A stretch of 26,053 nucleotides of DNA from an uncultured Bacilli bacterium (GCA_910587775.1 CAJUNF010000002.1:1-26053), one strand, 5' to 3'; numbered from the stretch's first letter, positions 8,522-16,513 are shown. Notes: generated by a model not told the origin, from the letters alone. Made by a program: numbers and translations.

Positions 8522-8533
8522 GTTTCTTTTTTT
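8503..8533 (+). terminator. Terminator between the two ABC genes
   Basis: AAAAGAAACC (8503-8512) pairs with GGTTTCTTTT (8521-8530), a ten-base stem with an eight-base loop and a T-rich tail. The TAG stop of the first ABC gene lies in the loop and descending arm. It would reduce read-through to the second ABC gene. Confidence 0.8.
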
Positions 8534-8601
8534 GACATTTTTCGTTTATAAAATGTAAGGAAATATCATGTATTTTTCATTATCATCTTATTGGTGATAA
8601 G

Positions 8602-10338
8602 ATGTTTTACAATATAAAATGGCTATTAAAATATTCGAAAGAAGCCAAAAAAAATTTTTCTCTTTATATCATATTAGCAATATTAATTGTCATTGTATGG
8701 ATCATTATGCCCCTTTTAATTGCCAAACAAGCTATATTTCTAACAAACTATTCTTTAGAAACTCTCTACAAAATTAGTTTTATTATTTTTGTAAACTATC
8801 TTTTCTTCTCTATATTAAAATATCTAATCAGTTATCATGCTCAAAAATTTTTTACCACTACATATAAAAATCTGCACTTAGATATTATGGCCCAATTTTT
8901 TAATACAAGTTACCAAAAAATTGAACAAAACTCATGTGGTTATTATATACAAAGGCTTACAAATGACACCATAGATATTTCTGACTTTTTTCTAAATGTA
9001 ACAGATAATTTAATTGATATTTTAATAAATATTGGATCCTTAATTACTCTTTTTCTTTTAAATAAATTAATTTTCCTCTTTTATTTATATTTCTTACTAC
9101 TAACCTACTTTATTAAAAAAGAAAAAAACAAACGCTACTTAGAAGAAGAAATAAGAAAAAGGCAAAATGTAGAAATTTTAATGACCTCTAATATTGAAGC
9201 TATAGAAAATATTAAAGAAATCAAACTTTTAAATGCCAAAAATTTCTTTTTAAAAAAAACAGAGAAAAAATTAAACGACTTTAATTCCTCAACATTTTCC
9301 CTTGGAGAAGTAAATCGTTTCTTTCTTTTTCTCACCAATAATGTTCACAACGTATTTCGCTTACTATTAATATCCTTAACCATCTATTTAATTGCTAATA
9401 ATAAATTAACCTTATCAATTGCTCTTTTAGCTATAAATTATGAAAATGATATTTTTAAACTTTTAAATAATATTGAAGAAATTCAAAAAAATTGGAAAAT
9501 TTACAAACTATCATGTAAAAGAATTCAAGAAATAATACAAGATGAAACATTTGGAAAAGAAAAAAAAATGTCAAATATACCTTCAATAGATATCAAAAAC
9601 CTATCATTTTCTTATTCGAAAGATAACATAATTTTAAAAAATATTAATCTTAAAATAGAACCTAAAGAACACATTGCTATTGTAGGAAAAAGTGCCTCTG
9701 GAAAAACAACACTTTTTCATATATTAACCAAATTATATTCCGTTCCATATAATAAAATTAAAATTGGTGAATACGATTTAAATGATTTACAAGAAGATAC
9801 CTTAAGAAATACAATTTCTGTTGTATCGCAAGAAACAAAACTGTTTCAAATGTCTATCTTAGATAATCTAAAACTAAACAAGAGAAATATTACAGAAAAA
9901 GAAATCATAGAAGCATGTAAAATTGCTCAAATTCATGAAGATATTTTAAGTTTACCTAACGGATACTCTACTATTCTTAACACAAATGGTTTTAATCTTT
10001 CTGGAGGACAAAGACAACGTCTTGCAATAGCAAGAGCAATTCTAAAAAAAGCACCAATTATACTATTTGATGAAGCTACCTCAGTCCTTGATAATGAAAC
10101 TCAAGAAAAAGTTCAAATCGCTTTAAAAAGAATTACCTCAAGTACTATTATTACAATCGCTCACAGATTATCTACCATTATTGATAGTGATCGCATCATT
10201 TTTCTAAATCATGGAAAAATAGAACAGATTGGAACCCATCAAGAACTATTAAAAACCAACTTAAACTATCAAAAACTATATCAATTAGAAAACCAAAAGA
10301 GCAATTATGAACTGAACCCCAAAAGTTGGACAGTGTAA
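8602..10338 (+). CDS. ABC exporter half-transporter, subunit 2, with an IS-derived C-terminal tail
   Basis: A paralogue of the preceding gene (578 residues), with the same order of transmembrane domain then ATPase. It shows Walker A GKSASGKT (362-369), Gln410, LSGGQ (466-470), Walker B ILFDE with Glu491, and switch His521 in IAHRLSTI. The catalytic residues are intact, so this is not an obviously degenerate site. The start ATG at 8602 is preceded by TTGGTGATAAG, and a small TTATCA/TGATAA hairpin (8580-8600) sits over this region. The last eight residues (LNPKSWTV) are encoded by the inverted repeat of an IS element that begins at 10313, so the original C-terminus has been replaced. The loss is probably harmless because it lies beyond the ATPase core. 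No convincing promoter of its own was found. Confidence 0.9.
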   Translation: MFYNIKWLLKYSKEAKKNFSLYIILAILIVIVWIIMPLLIAKQAIFLTNYSLETLYKISFIIFVNYLFFSILKYLISYHAQKFFTTTYKNLHLDIMAQFFNTSYQKIEQNSCGYYIQRLTNDTIDISDFFLNVTDNLIDILINIGSLITLFLLNKLIFLFYLYFLLLTYFIKKEKNKRYLEEEIRKRQNVEILMTSNIEAIENIKEIKLLNAKNFFLKKTEKKLNDFNSSTFSLGEVNRFFLFLTNNVHNVFRLLLISLTIYLIANNKLTLSIALLAINYENDIFKLLNNIEEIQKNWKIYKLSCKRIQEIIQDETFGKEKKMSNIPSIDIKNLSFSYSKDNIILKNINLKIEPKEHIAIVGKSASGKTTLFHILTKLYSVPYNKIKIGEYDLNDLQEDTLRNTISVVSQETKLFQMSILDNLKLNKRNITEKEIIEACKIAQIHEDILSLPNGYSTILNTNGFNLSGGQRQRLAIARAILKKAPIILFDEATSVLDNETQEKVQIALKRITSSTIITIAHRLSTIIDSDRIIFLNHGKIEQIGTHQELLKTNLNYQKLYQLENQKSNYELNPKSWTV

Positions 10339-10344
10339 AAATAG
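10313..10344 (+). repeat. Left inverted repeat of the IS3-family remnant
   Basis: Starts TGAACCCCAAAAGTTGGACA and continues to AAAAATAG. It pairs with 10669-10695 read on the minus strand, matching at TGAACCCC, TTG, ACA and AAAATAG with a four-base gap. Confidence 0.75.
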
Positions 10345-10347
10345 TTT

Positions 10348-10509
10348 CTAATTAGAGGATTGTAACCTGTAATTCACAGGAGATAATCCTTTTAATTTTT
10401 CTTTAATTCTATTGTAATTATAGTAACTAATGTAGTCATCTATGGCTAAAATCAATTCATCTATTGTTTTATATTTATCTTCTTGATCATAAAACATTTC
10501 TGTTTTTAT
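10348..10509 (-). pseudogene. Transposase OrfB C-terminal remnant (IS3/IS150 family)
   Basis: Reads KTEMFYDQED, then TIDELILAIDDYISYYNYNR and IKEKLKGLSPVNYR up to a TAG at 10350-10348. This is the last part of the integrase domain of IS150-type OrfB, including the conserved YYNxxRIK and GLSPVxYR motifs. The catalytic DDE residues upstream are deleted. Confidence 0.8.
10356..10390 (+). terminator. Possible terminator for the second ABC gene, inside the IS remnant
   Basis: AGGATT (10356-10361) pairs with AATCCT (10385-10390) and CCTGT with ACAGG within it, followed by TTTTAATTTTT. It lies 18 bases after the stop of the ABC gene. Confidence 0.55.
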
Positions 10510-10654
10510 CTAAACCATGTTTATCTATTAAGCAACACAAATATTGGGCATTTTTAGTTGTTATTTCATATTTGATGCTCAAAGATTTTAATGATACCCC
10601 ATTTTTCCTTTCTTCACATAATTTAATTTTATTATCATAACTTAACTTTCCCAT
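10487..10654 (-). pseudogene. Transposase OrfA N-terminal remnant (helix-turn-helix only)
   Basis: An ATG at 10654 opens a 55-residue frame beginning MGKLSYDNKIKLCEERKNG and continuing with VSLKSLSIKYEITTKNAQYL, the first helix-turn-helix of IS150-type OrfA, ended by TGA at the deletion junction. It lacks the leucine zipper and second half. It may still be translated as a small DNA-binding peptide, but no clear ribosome binding site is seen. Confidence 0.75.
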
Positions 10655-10656
10655 AT

Positions 10657-10691
10657 AAAAACCTCGTTTCTATTTTGTACAAGAAACGGGG
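10657..10691 (-). terminator. Terminator of the mutL operon formed by the IS right end
   Basis: On the minus strand CCCCGTTTCT (10691-10682) pairs with AGAAACGAGG (10671-10662), ten pairs with one G-T, and TTTTT follows (10661-10657). It is just downstream of the mutL stop. Confidence 0.75.
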
Positions 10692-10695
10692 TTCA
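10669..10695 (-). repeat. Right inverted repeat of the IS3-family remnant
   Basis: On the minus strand it reads TGAACCCCGTTTCTTGTACA followed by AAAATAG. It ends five bases before the mutL stop codon at 10701 and contains one arm of a terminator hairpin. Confidence 0.75.
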
Positions 10696-10700
10696 TATCA

Positions 10701-12464
10701 TTAATTCATTGCTCTTTTAAACATTCTCTCTAAATCATAAATACTAAACTTAATAATAGTTGGACGTCCATGAGGACAATTAAAAGGATTATCACAAACT
10801 GCTAACTCATTTAATAACTCTTCTTGTGCTTCATGACTGATATGCATATTAGCCTTAATACTCATCTTACATGCTAAAGTAATTGCTATTTTTTCATTAA
10901 ACTTAACTCGATCAAAACCTTCAAGTCCTCCAATAATCAAATCCAAGATTCGTCTGATACTCTCTTCTTCATGCCCTTCCAAAAGCCATGTTGGATGAGC
11001 TTTAAATACAAAAGTATTAATACCAAATTCACTTACATCAAACCCCATATCCAAAAGAAGTTGTTCTTGATTTTTTACTTTCAAGAAATCACCTTGAGAT
11101 AATTCTATTGTAATTGGAAATAATAAATTGGTAGTACTTACCTTCTTTTCACGTAATGCCTTCATATTTTTTTCATAATTAATGCGCTCTTGAGCAGCAT
11201 GCTGATCAATTAAAAAAACTCCTTCATCATTTTCTGCAATAATATAAGTACCATGAGCAACTCCAACAGGATACAATTTTAACTGTTTCATTTCTGGATT
11301 TACCACAACAACGTCATCTTCTTCATCCAGTTTTTCTTTTTGTGAAGAAAGACCAAAATCAAAAGTTGTTTGTGTATTACTCTTATGATATTCTTTCTCT
11401 TCTTCCATAATAACAGAATCAATGATTTCATTTTTAATGGGATTAAAATTACTCATACGTTCTACTGCATTTGGAATTAATAAATTTTGATATAATGCGT
11501 CTTTTATAGTTTCAACTAATAATTCATATAATACATTCATTTTGTTAATTTTGATATCTTGTTTTGTAGGATGAATATTCACATCAATCAAAGTTGGATC
11601 TGTAAAAATATTTAATACTACAATTGGATACTTAATATCTGGCTTATAAGTATAATATGCATCATTAATAGCACGATTAATATCTTGATTTCGTATCACT
11701 CGACCATTTACAATCACAATCATATGATTTCGATTTGACTTTAAAACTTCTGGCTTACAAACATACCCAGATATATCAAAATCATCATTACTATTTTTAA
11801 TTTCGATCATTTTAGAAGATATTTGAAGCCCATATATCTCATGTATAGTTTTATGTAAATTACCACTACCACTTGTTTTTAATAATGTTCTTCCATCGTT
11901 TGTAAGTGTAAAACTTACAGATGGATGAGCAAGCGAAAATTTCTCGACAAAAGAAACACAATTAGCAAGTTCACTTTGTTCACTTTTCAAATATTTAAGA
12001 CGTGCAGGTGTATTATAAAATAAACGATTAATCGTGATAATTGTTCCTTTTCTAGCATCAGCACCTTCTAGCGTTTTTAACTTTCCACCCTCAATTTCCA
12101 AAAATGTTCCGATATCTCCAGTAGAAGTTTTCAAAGTAACACAAGAAACACTAGCAATAGATGGAAGTGCTTCACCACGAAATCCCAATGTATCTATAAA
12201 AAATAAATCATCATCTTTGTATAACTTACTTGTAGCATGTCTTTGAAAAGCAAGCTTAGCATCTGCTTCATCCATCCCACTTCCATTATCAATGACACTA
12301 ATTTCTTTAATTCCACCTTCAAATAAATGAATAGAAACTTCGCTAGCACCCGCATCAATGCTATTTTCAACTAGTTCCTTTACAATAGAAGCGCACTTTT
12401 CTACAACTTCTCCTGCAGCAATTTTGTTAGCTAGATTTTCATCCATAACTCGAATTTTACTCAT
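10701..12464 (-). CDS. mutL: DNA mismatch repair protein MutL
   Basis: MutL couples MutS mismatch recognition to strand incision. It has 587 residues, within the usual Bacillota range. The N-terminal GHKL ATPase is intact: catalytic Glu34 in LVENSIDAG, DNGSGM (59-64), and GFRGEAL (94-100). The C-terminal endonuclease site is also present: DQHAxxExxxxE at 420-431, ACK at 531-533, CPHGRPT at 563-569 and FKR at 582-584. So it should be a nicking MutL, as in organisms without MutH. The start overlaps the upstream GNAT gene by four bases (ATGA). mutS, its usual partner, is not in the window. The stop lies five bases from the IS remnant, which left the protein intact. Confidence 0.97.
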   Translation of the reverse strand: MSKIRVMDENLANKIAAGEVVEKCASIVKELVENSIDAGASEVSIHLFEGGIKEISVIDNGSGMDEADAKLAFQRHATSKLYKDDDLFFIDTLGFRGEALPSIASVSCVTLKTSTGDIGTFLEIEGGKLKTLEGADARKGTIITINRLFYNTPARLKYLKSEQSELANCVSFVEKFSLAHPSVSFTLTNDGRTLLKTSGSGNLHKTIHEIYGLQISSKMIEIKNSNDDFDISGYVCKPEVLKSNRNHMIVIVNGRVIRNQDINRAINDAYYTYKPDIKYPIVVLNIFTDPTLIDVNIHPTKQDIKINKMNVLYELLVETIKDALYQNLLIPNAVERMSNFNPIKNEIIDSVIMEEEKEYHKSNTQTTFDFGLSSQKEKLDEEDDVVVVNPEMKQLKLYPVGVAHGTYIIAENDEGVFLIDQHAAQERINYEKNMKALREKKVSTTNLLFPITIELSQGDFLKVKNQEQLLLDMGFDVSEFGINTFVFKAHPTWLLEGHEEESIRRILDLIIGGLEGFDRVKFNEKIAITLACKMSIKANMHISHEAQEELLNELAVCDNPFNCPHGRPTIIKFSIYDLERMFKRAMN

Positions 12465-12964
12465 ATATTTGCCCCCACTTTCACAACATACTCATGTTCA
12501 ATATAATCTTTACCATGAATACTAATCGGTTCATCTCTTACATAAAGAGCATGTCTTTTTTGAAAAAAAGTATTTGCTGAAATAAAAGACGAAACATAAA
12601 CAAAATATTGTTCTATACCAAGTTTTTGAAAAGTTAACTCCATTACTTGTAACATTTTTGTTCCATAACCTTGATTACAATATTCCTTTTTTAAATAAAG
12701 AGCATCTAAAAGTCCTTTTCCATCCAAAACACTAAAAATAAGAATTCCCACAATCGCAAAATCATCACACAAAGCACAATAAAAATGATCCTTAGATTCT
12801 TGCAATCTTGCTTTAATATGAGAAATACGTTGCTCTCTTGTTTTTTTTCGTACATCAAAAACCTCAGATGCATAAATATTATGATAACTCTCTTGAAAAC
12901 ACGATAAATGAGTATCAACAAAAGCAGGAACCATAGAAATATTTAAAGGTTTAATTTGTATCAT
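12461..12964 (-). CDS. GNAT-family N-acetyltransferase
   Basis: A 167-residue acetyltransferase that would use acetyl-CoA; the substrate is unknown. The acetyl-CoA-binding motif A is clear: ALYLKKEYCNQGYGTKMLQV (Q/R-x-x-G-x-G as NQGYGT), followed by the usual C-terminal N-AxxFFxK pattern (ANTFFQKRHAL). I chose the ATG at 12964 because it is preceded by GGAGGT (12974-12969) at a proper distance. An in-frame ATG at 12997 has no ribosome binding site and would lie further inside yqeH. With this start the gene overlaps the end of yqeH by 14 bases and the start of mutL by four, so translation of all three is probably coupled. Confidence 0.88.
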   Translation of the reverse strand: MIQIKPLNISMVPAFVDTHLSCFQESYHNIYASEVFDVRKKTREQRISHIKARLQESKDHFYCALCDDFAIVGILIFSVLDGKGLLDALYLKKEYCNQGYGTKMLQVMELTFQKLGIEQYFVYVSSFISANTFFQKRHALYVRDEPISIHGKDYIEHEYVVKVGANI

Positions 12965-13949
12965 AATGACCTCCAAACAAAGAATTACGAATTTCATAAT
13001 AAAGAGAATCTTGAGAAGACAATAAAATATTGCATCCTCTCTTAAAATAGAAAAAACCTACTCCAGGAATCACTAAATCAGTATTATCTGGAATACTTAG
13101 ACTTCTTGTTTCCTTAAATTGTGGATTATGATAAATTCGCTTGAATATAAGACTATTACTTCCATAAAAAGTGGTACTATTTTTCTTTTTATCTTGTTTT
13201 ATTGCTAAATAATCATCTAATAATAAATAAGTATTATCCTTCATCGGAAAAGTGATTGGACGAAAATATTTTTTTGGAACAACGTGTTTTGAAAATGCAT
13301 ATGAAGAAATATCTCTTTGATAATTAAATCCAGGTGCATCAATAACTTTAACCCCATTTAAATCACATTCTAAAAACTCTTGAGTTGTATTTGGCATTTC
13401 ACTTATTAAACTTTTTATTTCACTTCCAAGCACTGTTTGATGAATTTGATTTAAAAAACTACTTTTTCCTACATTTGTCATACCAAGAAACATAACACTT
13501 TTATAATGACTATGTAATACATGGTTCCATAGCGTTATAATCATTTCCTTATTTTTATTGCTTAAAAGTAAAATTTCTTCCTTAATATGATAAATCTTTC
13601 TAATTCTCTCAATAACACGGTCCAAAGAAATAGTATAAGAAAATAAGTCACATTTTGTTAAAACAAAACATTTTTCTCCTTTTATGCTATTGTAGTACTG
13701 CATAGAAAAATCACTCAAATTAATGAGGTCACAAAAAAAATAAACTGGTGCTTGATACTTACAAGATCTCTTAAGAATCTCTTCGTTTGATAACTCAAGA
13801 TCTTCCATTTTTATCTCATGATAATGCTTCAAACGATAACATCTCTTACAATAGATAGCTTCATCAAACTTTTCAAATACTACATAACCTTTTTTTTGTG
13901 GATCATCACTTTGTAATGTAACTCCACAACCAAGACAAATTCTACTCAT
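12951..13949 (-). CDS. yqeH: Ribosome-biogenesis GTPase YqeH
   Basis: YqeH is a circularly permuted GTPase needed for 30S subunit assembly. The N-terminal zinc finger has Cys5, Cys8, Cys34 and Cys37 (CLGC and CKRC). The G motifs come in permuted order: G4 as LTKCD, then G1 as GMTNVGKSS, G2 around PNTTQ, and G3 as DAPG. The C-terminal half is the RNA-binding region. At 332 residues it is a little shorter than the ~366 of Bacillus subtilis. It overlaps yqeG by eight bases, the same gene pair as in B. subtilis. Confidence 0.94.
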   Translation of the reverse strand: MSRICLGCGVTLQSDDPQKKGYVVFEKFDEAIYCKRCYRLKHYHEIKMEDLELSNEEILKRSCKYQAPVYFFCDLINLSDFSMQYYNSIKGEKCFVLTKCDLFSYTISLDRVIERIRKIYHIKEEILLLSNKNKEMIITLWNHVLHSHYKSVMFLGMTNVGKSSFLNQIHQTVLGSEIKSLISEMPNTTQEFLECDLNGVKVIDAPGFNYQRDISSYAFSKHVVPKKYFRPITFPMKDNTYLLLDDYLAIKQDKKKNSTTFYGSNSLIFKRIYHNPQFKETRSLSIPDNTDLVIPGVGFFYFKRGCNILLSSQDSLYYEIRNSLFGGHYDTN

Positions 13950-14463
13950 AATACTGTCCCTTCTGAAACAATCCCTTTTTCGATAAATATTTCATAAAAT
14001 ATCCTTCTATCACTCGATTAATTTGGGTTTTAAAATAATCTTGTTTGCTAATTGGGTTAACTAAAATACTTGTAAATCCCATTCGATTAGCACCATAAAT
14101 ATCTGTTAAAAGCTGATCTCCGATTCCTGCTACTTCATGTACTTTCAAATGATACATTTGAATAATTTTTTCATATTTCTTTTTACACGGCTTACGACTT
14201 AGAAAAGAAGCATCTACATTTAACTTTTCCTTAAAAGGTGCTACTCGATTTTTACTACTATTAGATAAAATAATTAACTTAAATTTTAATCCTTCCAAAT
14301 AAGCAAATAAATCTCTTAATTCTTTACTTGGAATCGGTTGATTTAAAGTAGCAATAGTGTTATTTAAATCAAAAATCAAGCATTTAATTCCTGCTTTTTT
14401 TAAATGCTTATAATCAATATCATAAATGCTTTTTTGATAAATATCTGGTACAAAAAAATCCAT
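13942..14463 (-). CDS. yqeG: HAD-superfamily protein YqeG with an altered motif I
   Basis: A HAD IIIA-subfamily member (173 residues) that is conserved next to yqeH in Bacillota and predicted to be a phosphatase. Motif II is ILSNSS, motif III includes the lysine in RKPCKKK, and motif IV is GDQLLTD. Motif I reads FDLNNT, where the family has DLDNT: the nucleophile Asp is present but the second Asp (general acid/base) is Asn. The codons GAT TTA AAT AAC ACT are unambiguous in the sequence given. Phosphatase activity may therefore be reduced or lost while the fold is kept. It is the first gene of the yqeG-yqeH-GNAT-mutL unit, with GGGTGATAAA ahead of the ATG. Confidence 0.9.
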   Translation of the reverse strand: MDFFVPDIYQKSIYDIDYKHLKKAGIKCLIFDLNNTIATLNQPIPSKELRDLFAYLEGLKFKLIILSNSSKNRVAPFKEKLNVDASFLSRKPCKKKYEKIIQMYHLKVHEVAGIGDQLLTDIYGANRMGFTSILVNPISKQDYFKTQINRVIEGYFMKYLSKKGLFQKGQYYE

Positions 14464-14486
14464 TTTATCACCCTTTATTTAAAAAT

Positions 14487-14516
14487 ATTATAGCATGTAA
14501 AATCTAAAATTCGCAA
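14487..14516 (-). promoter_or_regulatory. Promoter of yqeG-yqeH-GNAT-mutL
   Basis: On the minus strand TTGCGA (14516-14511), an 18-base spacer and a perfect TATAAT (14492-14487), 24 bases upstream of the yqeG start codon. Confidence 0.7.
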
Positions 14517-14596
14517 GAAACAGAAAAAAATTACGAAAGAAAACATCACTTCTATATTTTGTATTTTAAGAATAACATGAAATAAGGAAGTGTTTT

Positions 14597-15289
14597 ATGT
14601 TTTTATTAAATTTAATTAAAAATTTATTCTTTTTTACAGGATCATACTCTAACAACGTTTTTCCAGAACCCTTAAGTATAAAAGAAGAATTGAAATGCAT
14701 TGATGAAATGCTAGCAGGAAATAACGAAGCAAGAAACAAACTAATTGAACATAATCTTCGCTTGGTTGCTCACATTGTAAAAAAATTTGAAACCAAAGAA
14801 CATAATACAGACGATCTTATTAGTATTGGAACCATAGGACTCATTAAAGGCATTGATTCTTACAATAAAGAAAAAGCTACTAGAATTACTACATATGTAG
14901 CAAGATGCATTGAAAATGAAATTCTAATGTATTTTAGAAGTAACAAAAAAAATAATTCTACTGTTAGCTTAAATGATTCAATTGGATTTGACAAAGATGG
15001 AAATGAAATCAACTTAATTGATATGATAAAAGATGGAGGATTAGATATCCCAGATGTTCTTCACACTCAAAACAATATAGAATTACTTCAAAAGTATTTA
15101 CAAAATTTAAATTTAAGAGAACAAGAAATCATAAAAAAAAGATATGGATTAGAACTTAGAAAAGAACAAACCCAAAAAGAAATTGCTAAAGAACTTGGAA
15201 TATCAAGAAGTTATGTATCTAGAATTGAAAAAAGAGCATTAACCAAAATGCTCAAAGAATTTATTAAAAGTAAAAATGATCGCCTTTAA
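14597..15289 (+). CDS. sigK: Sporulation sigma factor, SigK type
   Basis: A sigma-70 family factor of 230 residues that most resembles sigma-K, which drives late mother-cell gene expression during spore formation. The N-terminus has the hydrophobic segment and the ...SYSNNVFPEPLS junction expected for a pro-sequence. Region 2 contains ARNKLIEHNLRLVAHIVKKF and DDLISIGTIGLIKGIDSY; ARCIENEILMYFRS follows. Region 4 has the helix-turn-helix KEIAKELGISRSYVSRIEKR. The gene is one continuous frame, with no skin-type interruption. The ribosome binding site is AAGGAAGTG. I found no convincing promoter upstream. It converges with and overlaps the next gene by 26 bases. It could alternatively be the related sigma-E, but the N-terminus favours sigma-K. 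Confidence 0.9.
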   Translation: MFLLNLIKNLFFFTGSYSNNVFPEPLSIKEELKCIDEMLAGNNEARNKLIEHNLRLVAHIVKKFETKEHNTDDLISIGTIGLIKGIDSYNKEKATRITTYVARCIENEILMYFRSNKKNNSTVSLNDSIGFDKDGNEINLIDMIKDGGLDIPDVLHTQNNIELLQKYLQNLNLREQEIIKKRYGLELRKEQTQKEIAKELGISRSYVSRIEKRALTKMLKEFIKSKNDRL

Positions 15290-16490
15290 GAATTCTTTGG
15301 CGTTTTTTATCATCTCTTCGCTCTCTTAAAGCATTTAAATATTCACGATCATCATAAAATTTATCCATATTATTTACATAAAAAGAAGATAAATAATTTT
15401 GTTTTAATTCTCCAACAAAAGAAATGATTTTTACTCCATTTTTAGAATAGACAAAAAAATCATAACAATTATCAAAATCCATTTCATCATCACTTTGTCC
15501 TACAAAAGTACCATAAAATGTAGAATCTGGTAACAAAGAACTTTTGACAGAACAATTAGAAAACAATATCTGGCCAGGCATAAAATGAGAAAGTGCTTCT
15601 TTTGATACGTCACCTCTTTTACCCAAAATTACACCCGCTTCCCTACATTCTCCCATATGTTTACCAGTAATATTTTGAAAAGATAATTGATAAATCTTTA
15701 AATCACTTACTGGATTAATAGATGAAATAAATCCATGGGTATTATCAAAGCTTCGAATATGAATATTTTGAAGTTTTTTATTATGTCCCAATATAATTAG
15801 ACTACCAACAAAATTTTCTAAACATATAGAATCCATAGAAAAATTAGATATATCATTACAAACATTAGCAACAACTCTTCCACTTTTTAGTTGTCCCAAA
15901 TTTTGTAAATCTTCCTTAGTTTTTATAGATAAAAATTGATCAACATAAACAAGTTTAAGATTTTTAACAACTACTTGATAATTTGCTTGAAAAGCTTCCC
16001 ATAATTCTTTTTTTACATAAAAGTAATGATTTCCGCCATCAATAATGACTTTTCCAGCATAACTTTTTAAAAAGTGTATAGGAAAAGATTCTATTGCAAT
16101 ATCATCAATCAAATGTAAAACAATGCTATTTTGATTACATATATTATTAGAAACATATTCTAAATCTTTTTCACTTTGAATTTTAAATGAACTCTTAATA
16201 TTTTGATATTTCATCGCAGAAAGTTGCTTACGAGGTAGCAAAATTTCTGAATTTTCTATATTAGTAAAAATAAAGCGTTTAGAATGACCTGTTGGAACCT
16301 TGATTACACCTCTAACACAAGAAACATCTTCAATATCTACATCCATAGTTCCTTTAAACTTCTTTAAATCTACAGCACTAATAGAACACGGAAAAAAAGA
16401 CTTATAAACTTTTAAAAATATATATTCATTTCCCTTTAAATTCTGTAATTGTTCTAAATCTTTTTCATGACGAAGTTCCACTCTTCTCAT
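15264..16490 (-). CDS. Uncharacterised protein with a threefold internal repeat
   Basis: I do not recognise this 408-residue family. It has no signal peptide or membrane segment. Three similar units can be seen, at about residues 5-96, 103-185 and 190-276. Each begins with a short helix (HEKDLEQLQNL, SEKDLEYVSNN, TKEDLQNLGQL), then a hydrophobic strand and a beta-rich stretch ending in patterns such as LKKFKGTMDVDIED, LKSYAGKVIIDGGN and LENFVGSLIILGHN. That suggests a beta-helix or repeated beta fold. The C-terminus is basic (REYLNALRERRDDKKRQR). I chose the ATG at 16490 because GAGGTGG precedes it; the ATG at 16502 has no ribosome binding site. Its 3' end overlaps sigK on the other strand. 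Confidence 0.75.
   Translation of the reverse strand: MRRVELRHEKDLEQLQNLKGNEYIFLKVYKSFFPCSISAVDLKKFKGTMDVDIEDVSCVRGVIKVPTGHSKRFIFTNIENSEILLPRKQLSAMKYQNIKSSFKIQSEKDLEYVSNNICNQNSIVLHLIDDIAIESFPIHFLKSYAGKVIIDGGNHYFYVKKELWEAFQANYQVVVKNLKLVYVDQFLSIKTKEDLQNLGQLKSGRVVANVCNDISNFSMDSICLENFVGSLIILGHNKKLQNIHIRSFDNTHGFISSINPVSDLKIYQLSFQNITGKHMGECREAGVILGKRGDVSKEALSHFMPGQILFSNCSVKSSLLPDSTFYGTFVGQSDDEMDFDNCYDFFVYSKNGVKIISFVGELKQNYLSSFYVNNMDKFYDDREYLNALRERRDDKKRQRILKGDHFYF
15281..15308 (+). terminator. sigK terminator
   Basis: CGCC (15281-15284) pairs with GGCG (15299-15302), with AAGAA/TTCTT able to pair inside, followed by six T. The sigK stop codon lies in the hairpin, and the hairpin also lies inside the 3' end of the convergent gene. 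Confidence 0.75.
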
Positions 16491-16513
16491 AACCCACCTC
16501 ATTTTTATTATTT

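Larger units (their letters stand above)
10313..10695 (-). mobile_element. Internally deleted IS3/IS150-family element (383 bp, MITE-like)
   Basis: The ends are imperfect inverted repeats that both begin TGAACCCC, continue with a shared TTG and ACA, and end AAAATAG (left end at 10313, right end at 10695 on the other strand). This is the terminal pattern of IS3-family elements of the IS150 group. On the minus strand the element still codes for the first 55 residues of OrfA and, in a different frame, the last ~50 residues of OrfB. About 1 kb of transposase coding sequence is missing compared with a typical ~1.4 kb element. No target duplication is visible (AAC on the left, TAT on the right). 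It cannot move by itself but could be mobilised by a related transposase. Confidence 0.85.

Noticed and set aside
8531..8570. TTGACA after the first ABC terminator as a promoter for the second ABC gene
   Set aside because: The -35 box is perfect, but no acceptable -10 is found at 16-18 bases (GTAAGG at 17); TATAAA is only nine bases away.
8580..8600. Start-site hairpin as a riboswitch for the second ABC gene
   Set aside because: Only six A/T-rich pairs with the ribosome binding site mostly in the loop; too weak to claim.
12706..12921. Second minus-strand frame overlapping the GNAT gene
   Set aside because: It is a frame shadow of the acetyltransferase, which shows the real acetyl-CoA-binding motif.
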